Source: Clostridiales bacterium
GTDB lineage: Bacteria; Bacillota; Clostridia; Oscillospirales; Acutalibacteraceae
Direction: 5' to 3'
Length of the DNA stretch: 38,360 nucleotides
Assembly (NCBI GenBank): GCA_019418545.1
Contig: DYBQ01000009.1
Coordinates: 17,634 to 55,993, forward strand
Positions within the stretch are counted from its first letter, which is position 1. The number at the start of each line of letters is the position of its first letter. Position numbers and translations under genes: made by a program. Of the stretch, positions 7,856-14,955 are shown one piece after another. The notes below the pieces were generated by a model. It worked only from the letters and a program-made list of their open reading frames with translations. It was not told the origin of the DNA and did not search any database.

Positions 7856-8680
7856 CTATACGGCCCAATCCATGCTTGTGTTATTTATTGATTCGCTCTT
7901 CACTGTTCCTGCATACAGCCCACCCAGCAAGTGGTCTGCATGGAATTTCTTATATGTCAATTTATAAGCTGAAACTATCTGATAGATAGCAGCGTTCATA
8001 AAGTTAAAAGGGGAAACCCCACCGTTCCCACCATGTACTACAGTAGCCACCATGTTGCCAATCGTATCCATTTTTGAATCATCTAGCCAGCCGCGTTTTC
8101 GTTTCCTTTGCTCACGTTTTATCTCATCTCGCATTTGTGCTATCAAAACAGCCTTGGCATTTTTATCAGCCGGGTTTATTCGCCCGGCGTGGCTCAGCCC
8201 GTTAATCAACTGAATAAAGGCTGTCATGGTGTTAAAGGCACTTCTTCCTATCTCATACCCATCCACATCTGGGTCCACCAGCTTTCGCTCATCCCCAATT
8301 TGCCTCAGTGCAAATGCATGCTCTCCAAGAAAAAAGCATAATGCACGTGCCACCTCGTAAAGTGGATGATATCCCGCTGCATCATATTTTTCCTTTTCGC
8401 TTCGGTACTGTTTATCCAACATGTCCCAACGCAGGCAAAACACATCAAAACTATCTACGTCTTCGTAATCAATGTCAAATTCATCATGCAGCAAAACCAT
8501 ATTCTGATAGGGGTCGCACAAAACCATGCTTACATAACGCCAATATACATCTTCGCTATTTTGCTGGTTCATCAAGATGTCCGAAATCTTGGGGTGCTTT
8601 ACAGTTACAAGAGGGGATAGCCGCAAATCAAGGCCGCTTTCCAAAAAAAGCCGGTCAAATTTTATACCGTCTATTTTCAA
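7856..8680 (-). CDS. Unknown head-tail/tail protein, 274 aa
   Basis: TTG start at 8680 with GAGGTG 6 nt upstream. The sequence has an acidic N-terminal half (VLLHDEFDIDYEDVDSFDVF), a Lys/Arg-rich middle (KREQRKRKRGWLDD, near residue 190) and a C-terminus ending LLGGLYAGTVKSESI...DWAV. That last part resembles the C-terminal ends of some tail assembly chaperone or Gp15-type proteins. It lies immediately downstream of the tail-terminator-like gene (stop and start adjacent) and upstream of the major tail protein. I do not recognise the family with confidence; an assembly role is inferred from position. Confidence 0.45.
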   Translation of the reverse strand: MKIDGIKFDRLFLESGLDLRLSPLVTVKHPKISDILMNQQNSEDVYWRYVSMVLCDPYQNMVLLHDEFDIDYEDVDSFDVFCLRWDMLDKQYRSEKEKYDAAGYHPLYEVARALCFFLGEHAFALRQIGDERKLVDPDVDGYEIGRSAFNTMTAFIQLINGLSHAGRINPADKNAKAVLIAQMRDEIKREQRKRKRGWLDDSKMDTIGNMVATVVHGGNGGVSPFNFMNAAIYQIVSAYKLTYKKFHADHLLGGLYAGTVKSESINNTSMDWAV

Positions 8681-9160
8681 TCAGCACACCTCTTTATTGA
8701 AGTCTTCCGCCACAAAACGCACTGTTCTACATCGATGCTTCTGTGTAACATGCCCAGGCACACTCGAAACAAGCTCCAACGGCTTAAACGTATAGTCATC
8801 GCTTCCGTTGAAAATTTCTTCAATCAAAGAGGCAATGTAATCGATTCGCGTCGCGCCATAATCGGTTCGCATTACATCCTGATGACATATAACGACAAAT
8901 TCAAAAATTAAGTCCTTGAAAAAGTAGTTCTTTGTTGACACCTTGGGCACATAAAGCTCATAGCATATATAGCATCCAACCTCTTGAGGTATCTGTGGGA
9001 TATAATCATAGGGAAAAATATAGTGATACATCAGGTCATCTATTTCATCTGCTTTTTCCTTTGGTGTCACTTCGCTAATTGCTTTTACAATTTTTTCATT
9101 TCCCAATAAGGCAGCGGCAATTTTGTTTTTATACTCACTTATCTCTTTTCCATATGCCAA
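8681..9160 (-). CDS. Probable tail terminator / neck protein, 159 aa
   Basis: TTG start at 9160 with AAGGGGGTGG upstream. The N-terminus is helical (ISEYKNKIAAALLGNEKIVKA), followed by alternating strands (VGCYICYELYVPKV, LIFEFVVICHQDVM) and DYIASLIEEIFNGSDDY, then a basic end (VTQKHRCRTVRFVAEDFN). This order resembles small tail-terminator or neck proteins that cap the tail tube. It sits between the head-closure-like gene and the 274-residue gene, one base from the latter. Assignment is by fold-like pattern and gene order, not by a signature motif. Confidence 0.5.
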   Translation of the reverse strand: MAYGKEISEYKNKIAAALLGNEKIVKAISEVTPKEKADEIDDLMYHYIFPYDYIPQIPQEVGCYICYELYVPKVSTKNYFFKDLIFEFVVICHQDVMRTDYGATRIDYIASLIEEIFNGSDDYTFKPLELVSSVPGHVTQKHRCRTVRFVAEDFNKEVC

Positions 9161-9172
9161 AACGCCACCCCC

Positions 9173-10189
9173 TTACACCAGCGGCACAATTTCAACCAGC
9201 AGGGAAGAGGACGCATCACCATCTGTGTCACCGGCCGTTATTTCAAGCATGGCGCCTATTACATCCGGGACATTCTGCGCCAATATCGTCAGGCTGTTGC
9301 CATCTTCACGGGCAGAGATATACATCTCCATTTCCGGTGCAACACTTACGTCCCATCGGGCTGTTTTCCCTAAAATTTCTTTTCCCGTTTCTGCATCTCG
9401 GAACCTTGCAACAAACTCTTTAAAGGGGCCGCCAGCCTTTACTTCTGGGTCCCCCTTATAGGAAATATCAACCTCAACATTGGAATCTGCTCCTGGCGTT
9501 TCCTCTTCGATTTCAGAAACATAATTGCAGATACCCAGCTCCTTATTGTCAGTTTTCGGGTTGTAATCATCCTGTTTTACGTTGATTGAAAGAAATCCTT
9601 TGATATCACCGTCATAGTCATATCTTTCTGTCATGCTGTCTATTGCCACGGTACGATACGTGCGCGGCATGCCGCCAATCGTCTCCAACATGAATCGTTT
9701 ATCCAGGTCTATCAAGGCACTCTCTGTATCATATGGCATTTTAATTTTGAACTGCCTCTGAGATTCAGTCAGTGTGGCAGAGGTGTCCAAACTGTTAGAA
9801 TAGGGGTTGTCTACCACACACCAGCGCTCATGAATTTCCCCTGTTTCCGGGTTTTGCCACTTTATTGTGCGGTTACACTGCTCAATGGTTCCGCGCACAG
9901 TAATGTCACTCTCCGCATCTCGCTGTGTAATTAACCAGTGTGATTTGTTCCACAGCACAATAGAGCCAATCGAAAAATCCTCACCCGGCATAGCCTCTAT
10001 CGTTTTCGTTGTTATAGTTTGAGTAGAAACTACAATCAGGTTGCGCCTTACCCCATCTATCTCTACTGCTTTAAAGGCTGGGCTCCCTGGCCCGAACTGC
10101 TGTGTCATATGCTGTGCATGAAATATTGTGCGTTCCCGTTTATCTTTTCCAAGCCGCTCCAGCCGTTTTCTGTAATCTGCTATTGACAT
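9173..10189 (-). CDS. Head-closure-like protein with C-terminal Ig-like domain, 338 aa
   Basis: ATG start behind AGGAGGCCGGT. Residues about 60-135 (MPGEDFSIGSIVLWNKSHWL, then ITQRDAESDITVRGTIEQCN) match the stopper/head-closure pattern in which a small beta barrel carries G-x-V-x-W and a WL strand. The middle region (VAIDSMTERYDYDGDIKGFL) is beta-rich. The last 90 residues (GPFKEFVARFRDAETGKEIL..., ITAGDTDGDASSSLLVEIV) look like an Ig-like domain. If so, the neck protein has gained a surface domain and is about three times the usual stopper length. It overlaps no neighbour and lies in connector order. Confidence 0.6.
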   Translation of the reverse strand: MSIADYRKRLERLGKDKRERTIFHAQHMTQQFGPGSPAFKAVEIDGVRRNLIVVSTQTITTKTIEAMPGEDFSIGSIVLWNKSHWLITQRDAESDITVRGTIEQCNRTIKWQNPETGEIHERWCVVDNPYSNSLDTSATLTESQRQFKIKMPYDTESALIDLDKRFMLETIGGMPRTYRTVAIDSMTERYDYDGDIKGFLSINVKQDDYNPKTDNKELGICNYVSEIEEETPGADSNVEVDISYKGDPEVKAGGPFKEFVARFRDAETGKEILGKTARWDVSVAPEMEMYISAREDGNSLTILAQNVPDVIGAMLEITAGDTDGDASSSLLVEIVPLV

Positions 10190-10201
10190 ACCGGCCTCCT
10201 A

Positions 10202-10633
10202 TCACAAGTGCAGGGAAGTCAGGTCGCCATGGTCAAAGGAGTATTCTCGCATCCTTTGTATAAAGTGCTTTTCCGCTTCACTTAGCGCCTCTCGTGTTTG
10301 GGCCAGCAAATTGGCTGAACTATACATGGTGAAGTCCTTGGTGTTCAAAATGTTTTCCAGGTTGTCTGCATTGTTGCGGTATGGCTTCAGCCATTCCACA
10401 ACCATCCCATCCGATACAATATCAATCACTTCATCGTCAATGTCGGCCAAAAACACTCTTTCGCTATCATCAAACTGCGTAAGGTCGGCCTTGCATATTT
10501 TCCTGAACTTCAGGCACGCCGCCTTCATGTATTTCACAGCAAGTGTAAATAGCTCGTCATCGGTATATTGCAGAAACTTATATTCCGTCACCTTTTCCAT
10601 AAAGGCATCAATAAAGCGGGCATAGGGCGTCAT
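10202..10633 (-). CDS. Head-tail connector (adaptor) protein, 143 aa
   Basis: ATG start with AAGGGGGTG 8 nt upstream. It is all-helical, with FADIDDEVIDIVSDGMVVEW-like packing (residues 60-82: VFLADIDDEVIDIVSDGMVV) followed by NLENILNTKDFTMYSSANLL. That layout matches head-tail adaptor proteins (gp15/gp6-like) that bind the portal. It directly precedes the head-closure-like gene in reading order, as expected. Confidence 0.65.
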   Translation of the reverse strand: MTPYARFIDAFMEKVTEYKFLQYTDDELFTLAVKYMKAACLKFRKICKADLTQFDDSERVFLADIDDEVIDIVSDGMVVEWLKPYRNNADNLENILNTKDFTMYSSANLLAQTREALSEAEKHFIQRMREYSFDHGDLTSLHL

Positions 10634-10648
10634 GCCGTTACACCCCCT

Positions 10649-11176
10649 TTACTTATCCAGCAGCGCATACCCGGTCGCTTTTTCAACCGCACGTATCACG
10701 CGCATGTCATACAGCTCACCGGCCTGTATCATATCGTAAGCGCGCATTACAATGCTGTCTTTCGCGCTCTGTGCCATTTTTGCCACAGAACCTTCTATTT
10801 TTTCAGGGCTCCACTGGAATACTTCATCAATACTATCCAGCTCCACAATGTCGCCGTAATACTGGCGCACCTGCAGCCAGTCCAAAGCGTCCTGCGCGTT
10901 GTCTCCCGCAAGGACAATCCAGTTCTCGGTAAAGAATTTCCGCTGCCCGTTGCGCATGTTCTGCAGCTCGGCAATCGTCATCAAATTGATGTCGCCGTAA
11001 TTGCTCCATTCGCATTCATAGCCCGTCACCTTCGATTTATAATACAAAAGGCCGTAAAAGTTGCTTTTCACTTCCACAAGGGCATCCGGCGGCATCCGCT
11101 TCAGCACAGGCTTTTTCGCCTTAATGGCCTCCTCGGTCTGTGCAACCGGCGCCGCGCTTTTTTGCTTTGTAGCCAA
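10649..11176 (-). CDS. Unknown structural-region protein, about 175 aa
   Basis: Starts at 11194 (TTG) or 11191 (ATG) lack a ribosome site. GGGAG lies 8 nt before TTG 11176, giving MATKQKSAAPV, so I prefer that start. The N-terminus is disordered and Ala/Lys-rich. The body has NFYGLLYYKSKVTGYECEWS, INLMTIAELQNMRNGQRKFF and a helical C-terminus with VEKATGYALLD. The gene lies between the major capsid gene and the connector gene. I do not recognise the fold; a head-neck or capsid accessory role is inferred from position only. Confidence 0.5.
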   Translation of the reverse strand: MATKQKSAAPVAQTEEAIKAKKPVLKRMPPDALVEVKSNFYGLLYYKSKVTGYECEWSNYGDINLMTIAELQNMRNGQRKFFTENWIVLAGDNAQDALDWLQVRQYYGDIVELDSIDEVFQWSPEKIEGSVAKMAQSAKDSIVMRAYDMIQAGELYDMRVIRAVEKATGYALLDK

Positions 11177-11199
11177 ATCCATTTCTCCCATCAAAATAA

Positions 11200-11222
11200 A
11201 TTAAGGGCGGCGCCAGCCGCCC
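11200..11222 (-). terminator. GC-rich hairpin after the major capsid gene
   Basis: On the minus strand AAGGGCGGC pairs with GCCGCCCTT around a TGGC loop, then AATTTATTTT follows. The stem is strong but the T run is interrupted, so this may be a partial terminator or an RNA-stability hairpin at the capsid mRNA 3' end. The same hairpin core, GGGCGGCTGGCGCCGCCC, recurs at about 28975-28993. Confidence 0.6.
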
Positions 11223-11239
11223 TTTGGTGCCGTGTTTTA

Positions 11240-12247
11240 TCAGCCCGTAATGGTGTAAATACCCATCTTGGCGCCCATCAGAATGCCGCAGCCGGTATTC
11301 TCCAGATACACATACTCCTGCGACATGTCTGCATTTTCAGTCATATCCTTGGTGCCAATATAGCTCTCGCCGGCAGTCACAAACTTAATGAACTTGTCGT
11401 CAGCGGCCACCACATACAGTTTGTCATCCGGCAGAATAAATTCATTGGTGCCGGCCTTGTGGCGGTTCATCACACTCACCATTTCCACGCCGGCAACCTT
11501 GCCGTAATGGCCAACGTTGTAATAATCATTCTTGGCCTGGTCAGCCACCACCGCGGTCGTAACCTTGCGCAGCGCGGGCTTCGTGCCAATAATCTTGGCA
11601 GTCATGCCGGTTGCAGCCTCCACATGCGCCACAAGCTCCAGCAGTTTTTCCTCATCATAGGTGCCAGACACCACATAAGTGGAATCAAGGCCTGGGGTAG
11701 AGGCGTTCAGGCCGCTGAAGGCCGTATACATCATCTCATAGCGCTTTTGCTGCACAGCCGTCATCAGTTTCTGCACAAAGGTGTTCCAATCCGTGCGGCC
11801 GGCAAGCAGGCGGGAGGCCTCTTCATAAATGCGCACGCCCTTCACCGAAGTCGGCACCGTCACTTCCGTCTTTTCACCAATGCGCTGGCGGCGCGGGGTC
11901 TGAATACCGTTCGCCATCTCAGACACAATAAAGGTGCTGTTGTCGTCCGCAACAAACACATTCTCGTCGCCCTCGGCAACGTTTACATACTGCACAAAGT
12001 TCATAAAGAACTCGTCGCCCTCAAAGCCCTCTTTCAAAATAGGCTCCACTGCCTCTTCAATCAGGGCAAACAGCTGTTTGCCGTGGTCACGCAGCGAACG
12101 CGCAGTCATTTTCGTGCTGCCGCCGTTCGCCTCAATCAGGGCCTTGCGCAGCTGCTCCTGCGCGTCTTTGCCATTCGTAAAATCCTTGGAAACCGTGCCA
12201 TGATACACATCATAGGCAAGGTTCGCAAAAGCCTTCACATCTGCCAT
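11240..12247 (-). CDS. Major capsid protein, HK97-fold type, 335 aa
   Basis: ATG at 12247 (MADVKAFANLAYDVY) has AAAGGAGAGAAAAG upstream; the longer frame to 12283 lacks a site and overlaps a terminator. The pattern fits a phage capsid subunit: a helical N-arm, FFMNFVQYVNVAEGDENVFV, GIQTPRRQRIGEKTEVTVPT and VKGVRIYEEASRLLAG. These are followed by AKIIGTKPALRKVTTAVV and a C-terminal part with DKLYVVAADDKFIKFVTAGE. Size, codon choice and position after protease-scaffold and decoration genes agree. A separate protease-scaffold gene is present upstream, so the N-terminal arm may be processed. Confidence 0.85.
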   Translation of the reverse strand: MADVKAFANLAYDVYHGTVSKDFTNGKDAQEQLRKALIEANGGSTKMTARSLRDHGKQLFALIEEAVEPILKEGFEGDEFFMNFVQYVNVAEGDENVFVADDNSTFIVSEMANGIQTPRRQRIGEKTEVTVPTSVKGVRIYEEASRLLAGRTDWNTFVQKLMTAVQQKRYEMMYTAFSGLNASTPGLDSTYVVSGTYDEEKLLELVAHVEAATGMTAKIIGTKPALRKVTTAVVADQAKNDYYNVGHYGKVAGVEMVSVMNRHKAGTNEFILPDDKLYVVAADDKFIKFVTAGESYIGTKDMTENADMSQEYVYLENTGCGILMGAKMGIYTITG

Positions 12248-12265
12248 TGCTTTTCTCTCCTTTAC

Positions 12266-12294
12266 AAAAAAGCGCCGCCACAATCGGGCAGCGC
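12266..12294 (-). terminator. Rho-independent terminator just upstream of the capsid gene
   Basis: On the minus strand GCGCTGCC pairs with GGCGGCGC (one G-U pair) around a 7-nt loop, followed by six Ts. It ends only a few bases before the capsid ribosome binding site. Readthrough or a nearby promoter must supply the capsid message. Confidence 0.85.
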
Positions 12295-12310
12295 ATGTGT
12301 GTGTTCCTTT

Positions 12311-12751
12311 TTATGCTTCAGCCATAATGCCGGCCGTTTTCAGGGCGGCAAGCAAAGCGTTAAAATTCTCCTGTGTCGGCGCTTCAGCCAAATCCGGAAT
12401 ATTGGCAATCTGTTTTACAACGCCGGCGGTTTCGGTTGTGGCAGGCGACGGGCTCTCACCATCTTGTCCATCGGCCCCATCGGCGCCTTTGGGTATTTTG
12501 AAATGGAAAGTAAACACCTTGGCCGTGTTGTCGCCAGATGCTTCTACCGTCACTTCCGGCTGCGCCGAATTTTCCACAGCCTCTGCAGTGGCGGTGGGTG
12601 TGCCAAACCCTGCGGCAGCCCCAGGGGTGCCGGCAGGGCCCTGCTCGCCGGCAGGGCCAACCTGTTCATTTTTTACACCCTGCTCCAGCTTATTCAGCTT
12701 TTCAGCGGTAATCAAATCGTTATCTTGCCACACGGTTGCTTCATATGCCAT
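12311..12751 (-). CDS. Head fibre protein with collagen-like region, 146 aa
   Basis: ATG at 12751 lies 9 nt after GAGGAGG. The N-terminus (MAYEATVWQDNDLITAEKLNKLEQGV) is a short anchor. Gly-x-y repeats (GPAGEQGPAGTPGAAAG, near residues 33-49, and GADGADGQDGESPS) form a collagen-like stalk. The C-terminus, NFNALLAALKTAGIM, matches the end of phi29 gp8.5-type head fibre proteins. It lies between decoration and major capsid genes. Such fibres project from the capsid and may help attachment to mucus or host. Confidence 0.75.
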   Translation of the reverse strand: MAYEATVWQDNDLITAEKLNKLEQGVKNEQVGPAGEQGPAGTPGAAAGFGTPTATAEAVENSAQPEVTVEASGDNTAKVFTFHFKIPKGADGADGQDGESPSPATTETAGVVKQIANIPDLAEAPTQENFNALLAALKTAGIMAEA

Positions 12752-12788
12752 AGCTAACATCCTCCTCACAAATTGGGCATTCGTATGC

Positions 12789-12870
12789 TCAGTTTATTTC
12801 AACTTTTGCACGCCCAACTCGACCCTTGCCAACAATGCCCCTTTTGGCAGGGTCAATTATTCCCCCGCGC
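12789..12870 (-). other. -1 frameshift site and C-terminal extension of the decoration protein
   Basis: The 0-frame ends GCG GGG GAA TAA. The G5 run is at 12862-12866. After a -1 slip the frame encodes 25 residues (GIIDPAKRGIVGKGRVGRAK and five more) to TGA at 12789, giving a 197-residue form. A stem-loop (GACCCTGCC at 12846-12854 with GGCAAGGGTC at 12821-12830, one bulge) starts 5 nt after GGGGGAA, the same distance as in the major tail gene. The extension matches the tail one at 13 of its first 21 residues, with I/V, K/R and silent changes elsewhere. Confidence 0.8.
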
Positions 12871-13378
12871 TGGCCACCTTTGGGGCCACTTCAATCACCG
12901 CATACGTAATCGTGCCAACCTTCTCGGTCTGAATCACTTTACCAATCACGGTCGAACCGCTCGTCGCCGAGGCAACATCTTTCAGCTTGGTAGAAGCCTG
13001 AAGCTCCACCACATGGCCCACAGTAACAGTGCCGTCAATTGCGTCCGTGCTCACCGAGAAAATGTCACCGGCGTGGAATTTGTAACCACGCGCATTCGCG
13101 CCGGCCTCATTGTAAAAATCGCTCAAATTGCGCAGGTTCTCATCTGCCATCACTTCCGGAGTGGCAATCAGCACCACCTCGTCAACCGGCGTATTCGCCG
13201 CAGGCTTCACGCCTTTCCACAGCTCACGCTCGCCCGTCATCAGACCCTCCAGCTTTACAACACTGCCATTGTCAATAGCAGCATCAGCGGAACCATCGTT
13301 AAAACGCACACTGCGAAGCAGCGTGCCGTCAGTCGTACCAGACATATTATCCAGTCGAACCACAAAATGCTTTGCCAT
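12857..13378 (-). CDS. Probable capsid decoration / head-stabilising protein, 173 aa, with longer frameshift form
   Basis: ATG start behind GAGGAGGAAAAATT. The protein is beta-rich: MAKHFVVRLDNMSGTTDGTL, IDNGSVVKLEGLMTGERELW, VDEVVLIATPEVMADENLRN, and a C-terminal GKVIQTEKVGTITYAVIEVA. It sits between the protease-scaffold and head fibre genes, just before the capsid gene, where decoration proteins are usually found. The family is assigned by position and composition. The gene ends at a G5 slip site with a stem-loop, and the -1 extension shares a peptide with the major tail protein, so two forms (173 and 197 residues) are expected on the virion. Confidence 0.65.
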   Translation of the reverse strand: MAKHFVVRLDNMSGTTDGTLLRSVRFNDGSADAAIDNGSVVKLEGLMTGERELWKGVKPAANTPVDEVVLIATPEVMADENLRNLSDFYNEAGANARGYKFHAGDIFSVSTDAIDGTVTVGHVVELQASTKLKDVASATSGSTVIGKVIQTEKVGTITYAVIEVAPKVASAGE

Positions 13379-13401
13379 AATTTTTCCTCCTCAAAAATCC
13401 A

Positions 13402-14940
13402 TCAGTCGTCAAACAAAGTGCCATACGGGTTGGGGGGCACCGGCACGCTGCCGGGAATCATCACCCTGTCCGGCATCTTCCGCTCACGTGCAGAAAAATT
13501 GGCCTTCTTCTTTCCAACCATTGCAAAACACTTTGTTTCAATATCTTCTACTGCAAAATCTTTTGCCGTCTCCTTCAGCTGGGTAAACTCAGCTTCCCCG
13601 GCAAGCTCTTTTTCAAACTTGCTGAAAATCTCTTCTTTTGCCGCAGCATCTGCTGCTTCCTGCCGCGCGTTGTTTTCATTCACAAGGCCGGTATAATCGG
13701 TTTTAAGCTTCTCATATTTCGTCTTCAGCTCATTAAAACTTGTCTCAAACCCTGCCTTCTCTGCAGAAAACTCGCTTTCTGCCCGTTGTTTTGCCAGCTC
13801 TTTTATCTGGGCAAACAGCGGGGCCAGGCTCTGCTCAAATGCGCCTTCCTCAAAGTCCTCTATCACAAATTTCTTTCGGGTTTTGCTGCCAAAATCAATG
13901 GCAACGCCGTCCCCGTTCGTGATATAGGCAAAGCCATACAGCTTCCAATCCTCACGGTCCCAGGCATACACTTCATTCTTTTCTGCATCAAAGTCGCAGT
14001 AAGAATAACGCGGGCACACGCCCCAATACTCGTCCTCATATTTTACCTTTTCCAAGGCCTCAACCAGCTCATTTACAAAATTGCTGTTCAGCGCAAAGTT
14101 GTTCTGTGCAGGTGCGCTGCCGTCCGGCTGTTTTGCAGCCTGTCCTTCGGCAGAAAAATTGCCGGCCGCAGGCGCGCCGCCATCGGGCGTCTGTGCTGCG
14201 TTTTGTTTCAAATTGTTCAAGTCTTGCTTTCCTCCTTCGCTTTTTTCCTCAAAGCGGGGGTTGTCATTCTCCCGCATATTTATCACAGAGCAATACTCCT
14301 CCAATTTGCTTTTAATCTCCTGCGCAATACTATCCGCAGAAAACACCGCTGTGGCCGTGCTGTTTATCATGGCCGGTTGAATACGCGGGTCACTCGTCGA
14401 AAGAATACAGCATCCGTTAAACAAAAATTTTGTGAAGGTAAAGGTTCCGTCATCATTTTCTTCACCCTCAAAATTCTCCTCCAGTTCCATGCTCTGGCCT
14501 TTTACAATGTCGCGCTCAAAAATCTCCACGGCACGGTCAAATTTTGTCCACAGCAAAGCGTCTACCCGTAAAAACTTCCTAATCTTCCCGTCAGAGCATA
14601 TTTTGGTAATCCATCTCGGGTTGCAGCTCTCCGGTATCACGCCGTAAGCATTTCCGGCATACATATACCGGTATCCGTCAGATGTCTTCGCCAGCCGGTA
14701 TTCGTGCTTGGTAAAATCATCCGTGTCCCCATCGCTATCCACCAGAATATACCCAAGAATCGGCGTGTTCCGAATAGAAGGCAGGGCATCGTTCACCACA
14801 TCCTCTTGAAAAATCGACCCGTTGGCGTTTAGCCCTGTGTGCAGCACATCAATCACAATTTTCAAAAACCTTGTGTCTTCGCTTTGCACTTCATCTACAA
14901 CAGTAAAGGATACCGGCAGCTCAGAATATTTGCTTTTCAT
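13402..14940 (-). CDS. Prohead protease fused to scaffold, 512 aa
   Basis: ATG start with GGCGGTGATG upstream. The N-terminal 190 residues (TRFLKIVIDVLHTGLNANGS, SIRNTPILGYILVDSDGDTD, VKGQSMELEENFEGEENDDG, KFLFNGCCILSTSDPRIQPA) match phage capsid-maturation protease patterns with a G-x-S-M-E-like segment. A Gln/Ala-rich linker with AAQTPDGGAPAAGNFSAEGQ and a repeat (QPDGSAPAQNNF) follows near residue 250. Residues about 380-465 form a long coiled coil, as in scaffold domains. The C-terminus is proline-rich. The catalytic residues were not assigned with certainty. It lies between portal and decoration genes, as expected. Confidence 0.7.
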   Translation of the reverse strand: MKSKYSELPVSFTVVDEVQSEDTRFLKIVIDVLHTGLNANGSIFQEDVVNDALPSIRNTPILGYILVDSDGDTDDFTKHEYRLAKTSDGYRYMYAGNAYGVIPESCNPRWITKICSDGKIRKFLRVDALLWTKFDRAVEIFERDIVKGQSMELEENFEGEENDDGTFTFTKFLFNGCCILSTSDPRIQPAMINSTATAVFSADSIAQEIKSKLEEYCSVINMRENDNPRFEEKSEGGKQDLNNLKQNAAQTPDGGAPAAGNFSAEGQAAKQPDGSAPAQNNFALNSNFVNELVEALEKVKYEDEYWGVCPRYSYCDFDAEKNEVYAWDREDWKLYGFAYITNGDGVAIDFGSKTRKKFVIEDFEEGAFEQSLAPLFAQIKELAKQRAESEFSAEKAGFETSFNELKTKYEKLKTDYTGLVNENNARQEAADAAAKEEIFSKFEKELAGEAEFTQLKETAKDFAVEDIETKCFAMVGKKKANFSARERKMPDRVMIPGSVPVPPNPYGTLFDD

Positions 14941-14955
14941 TTCACATCACCGCCT

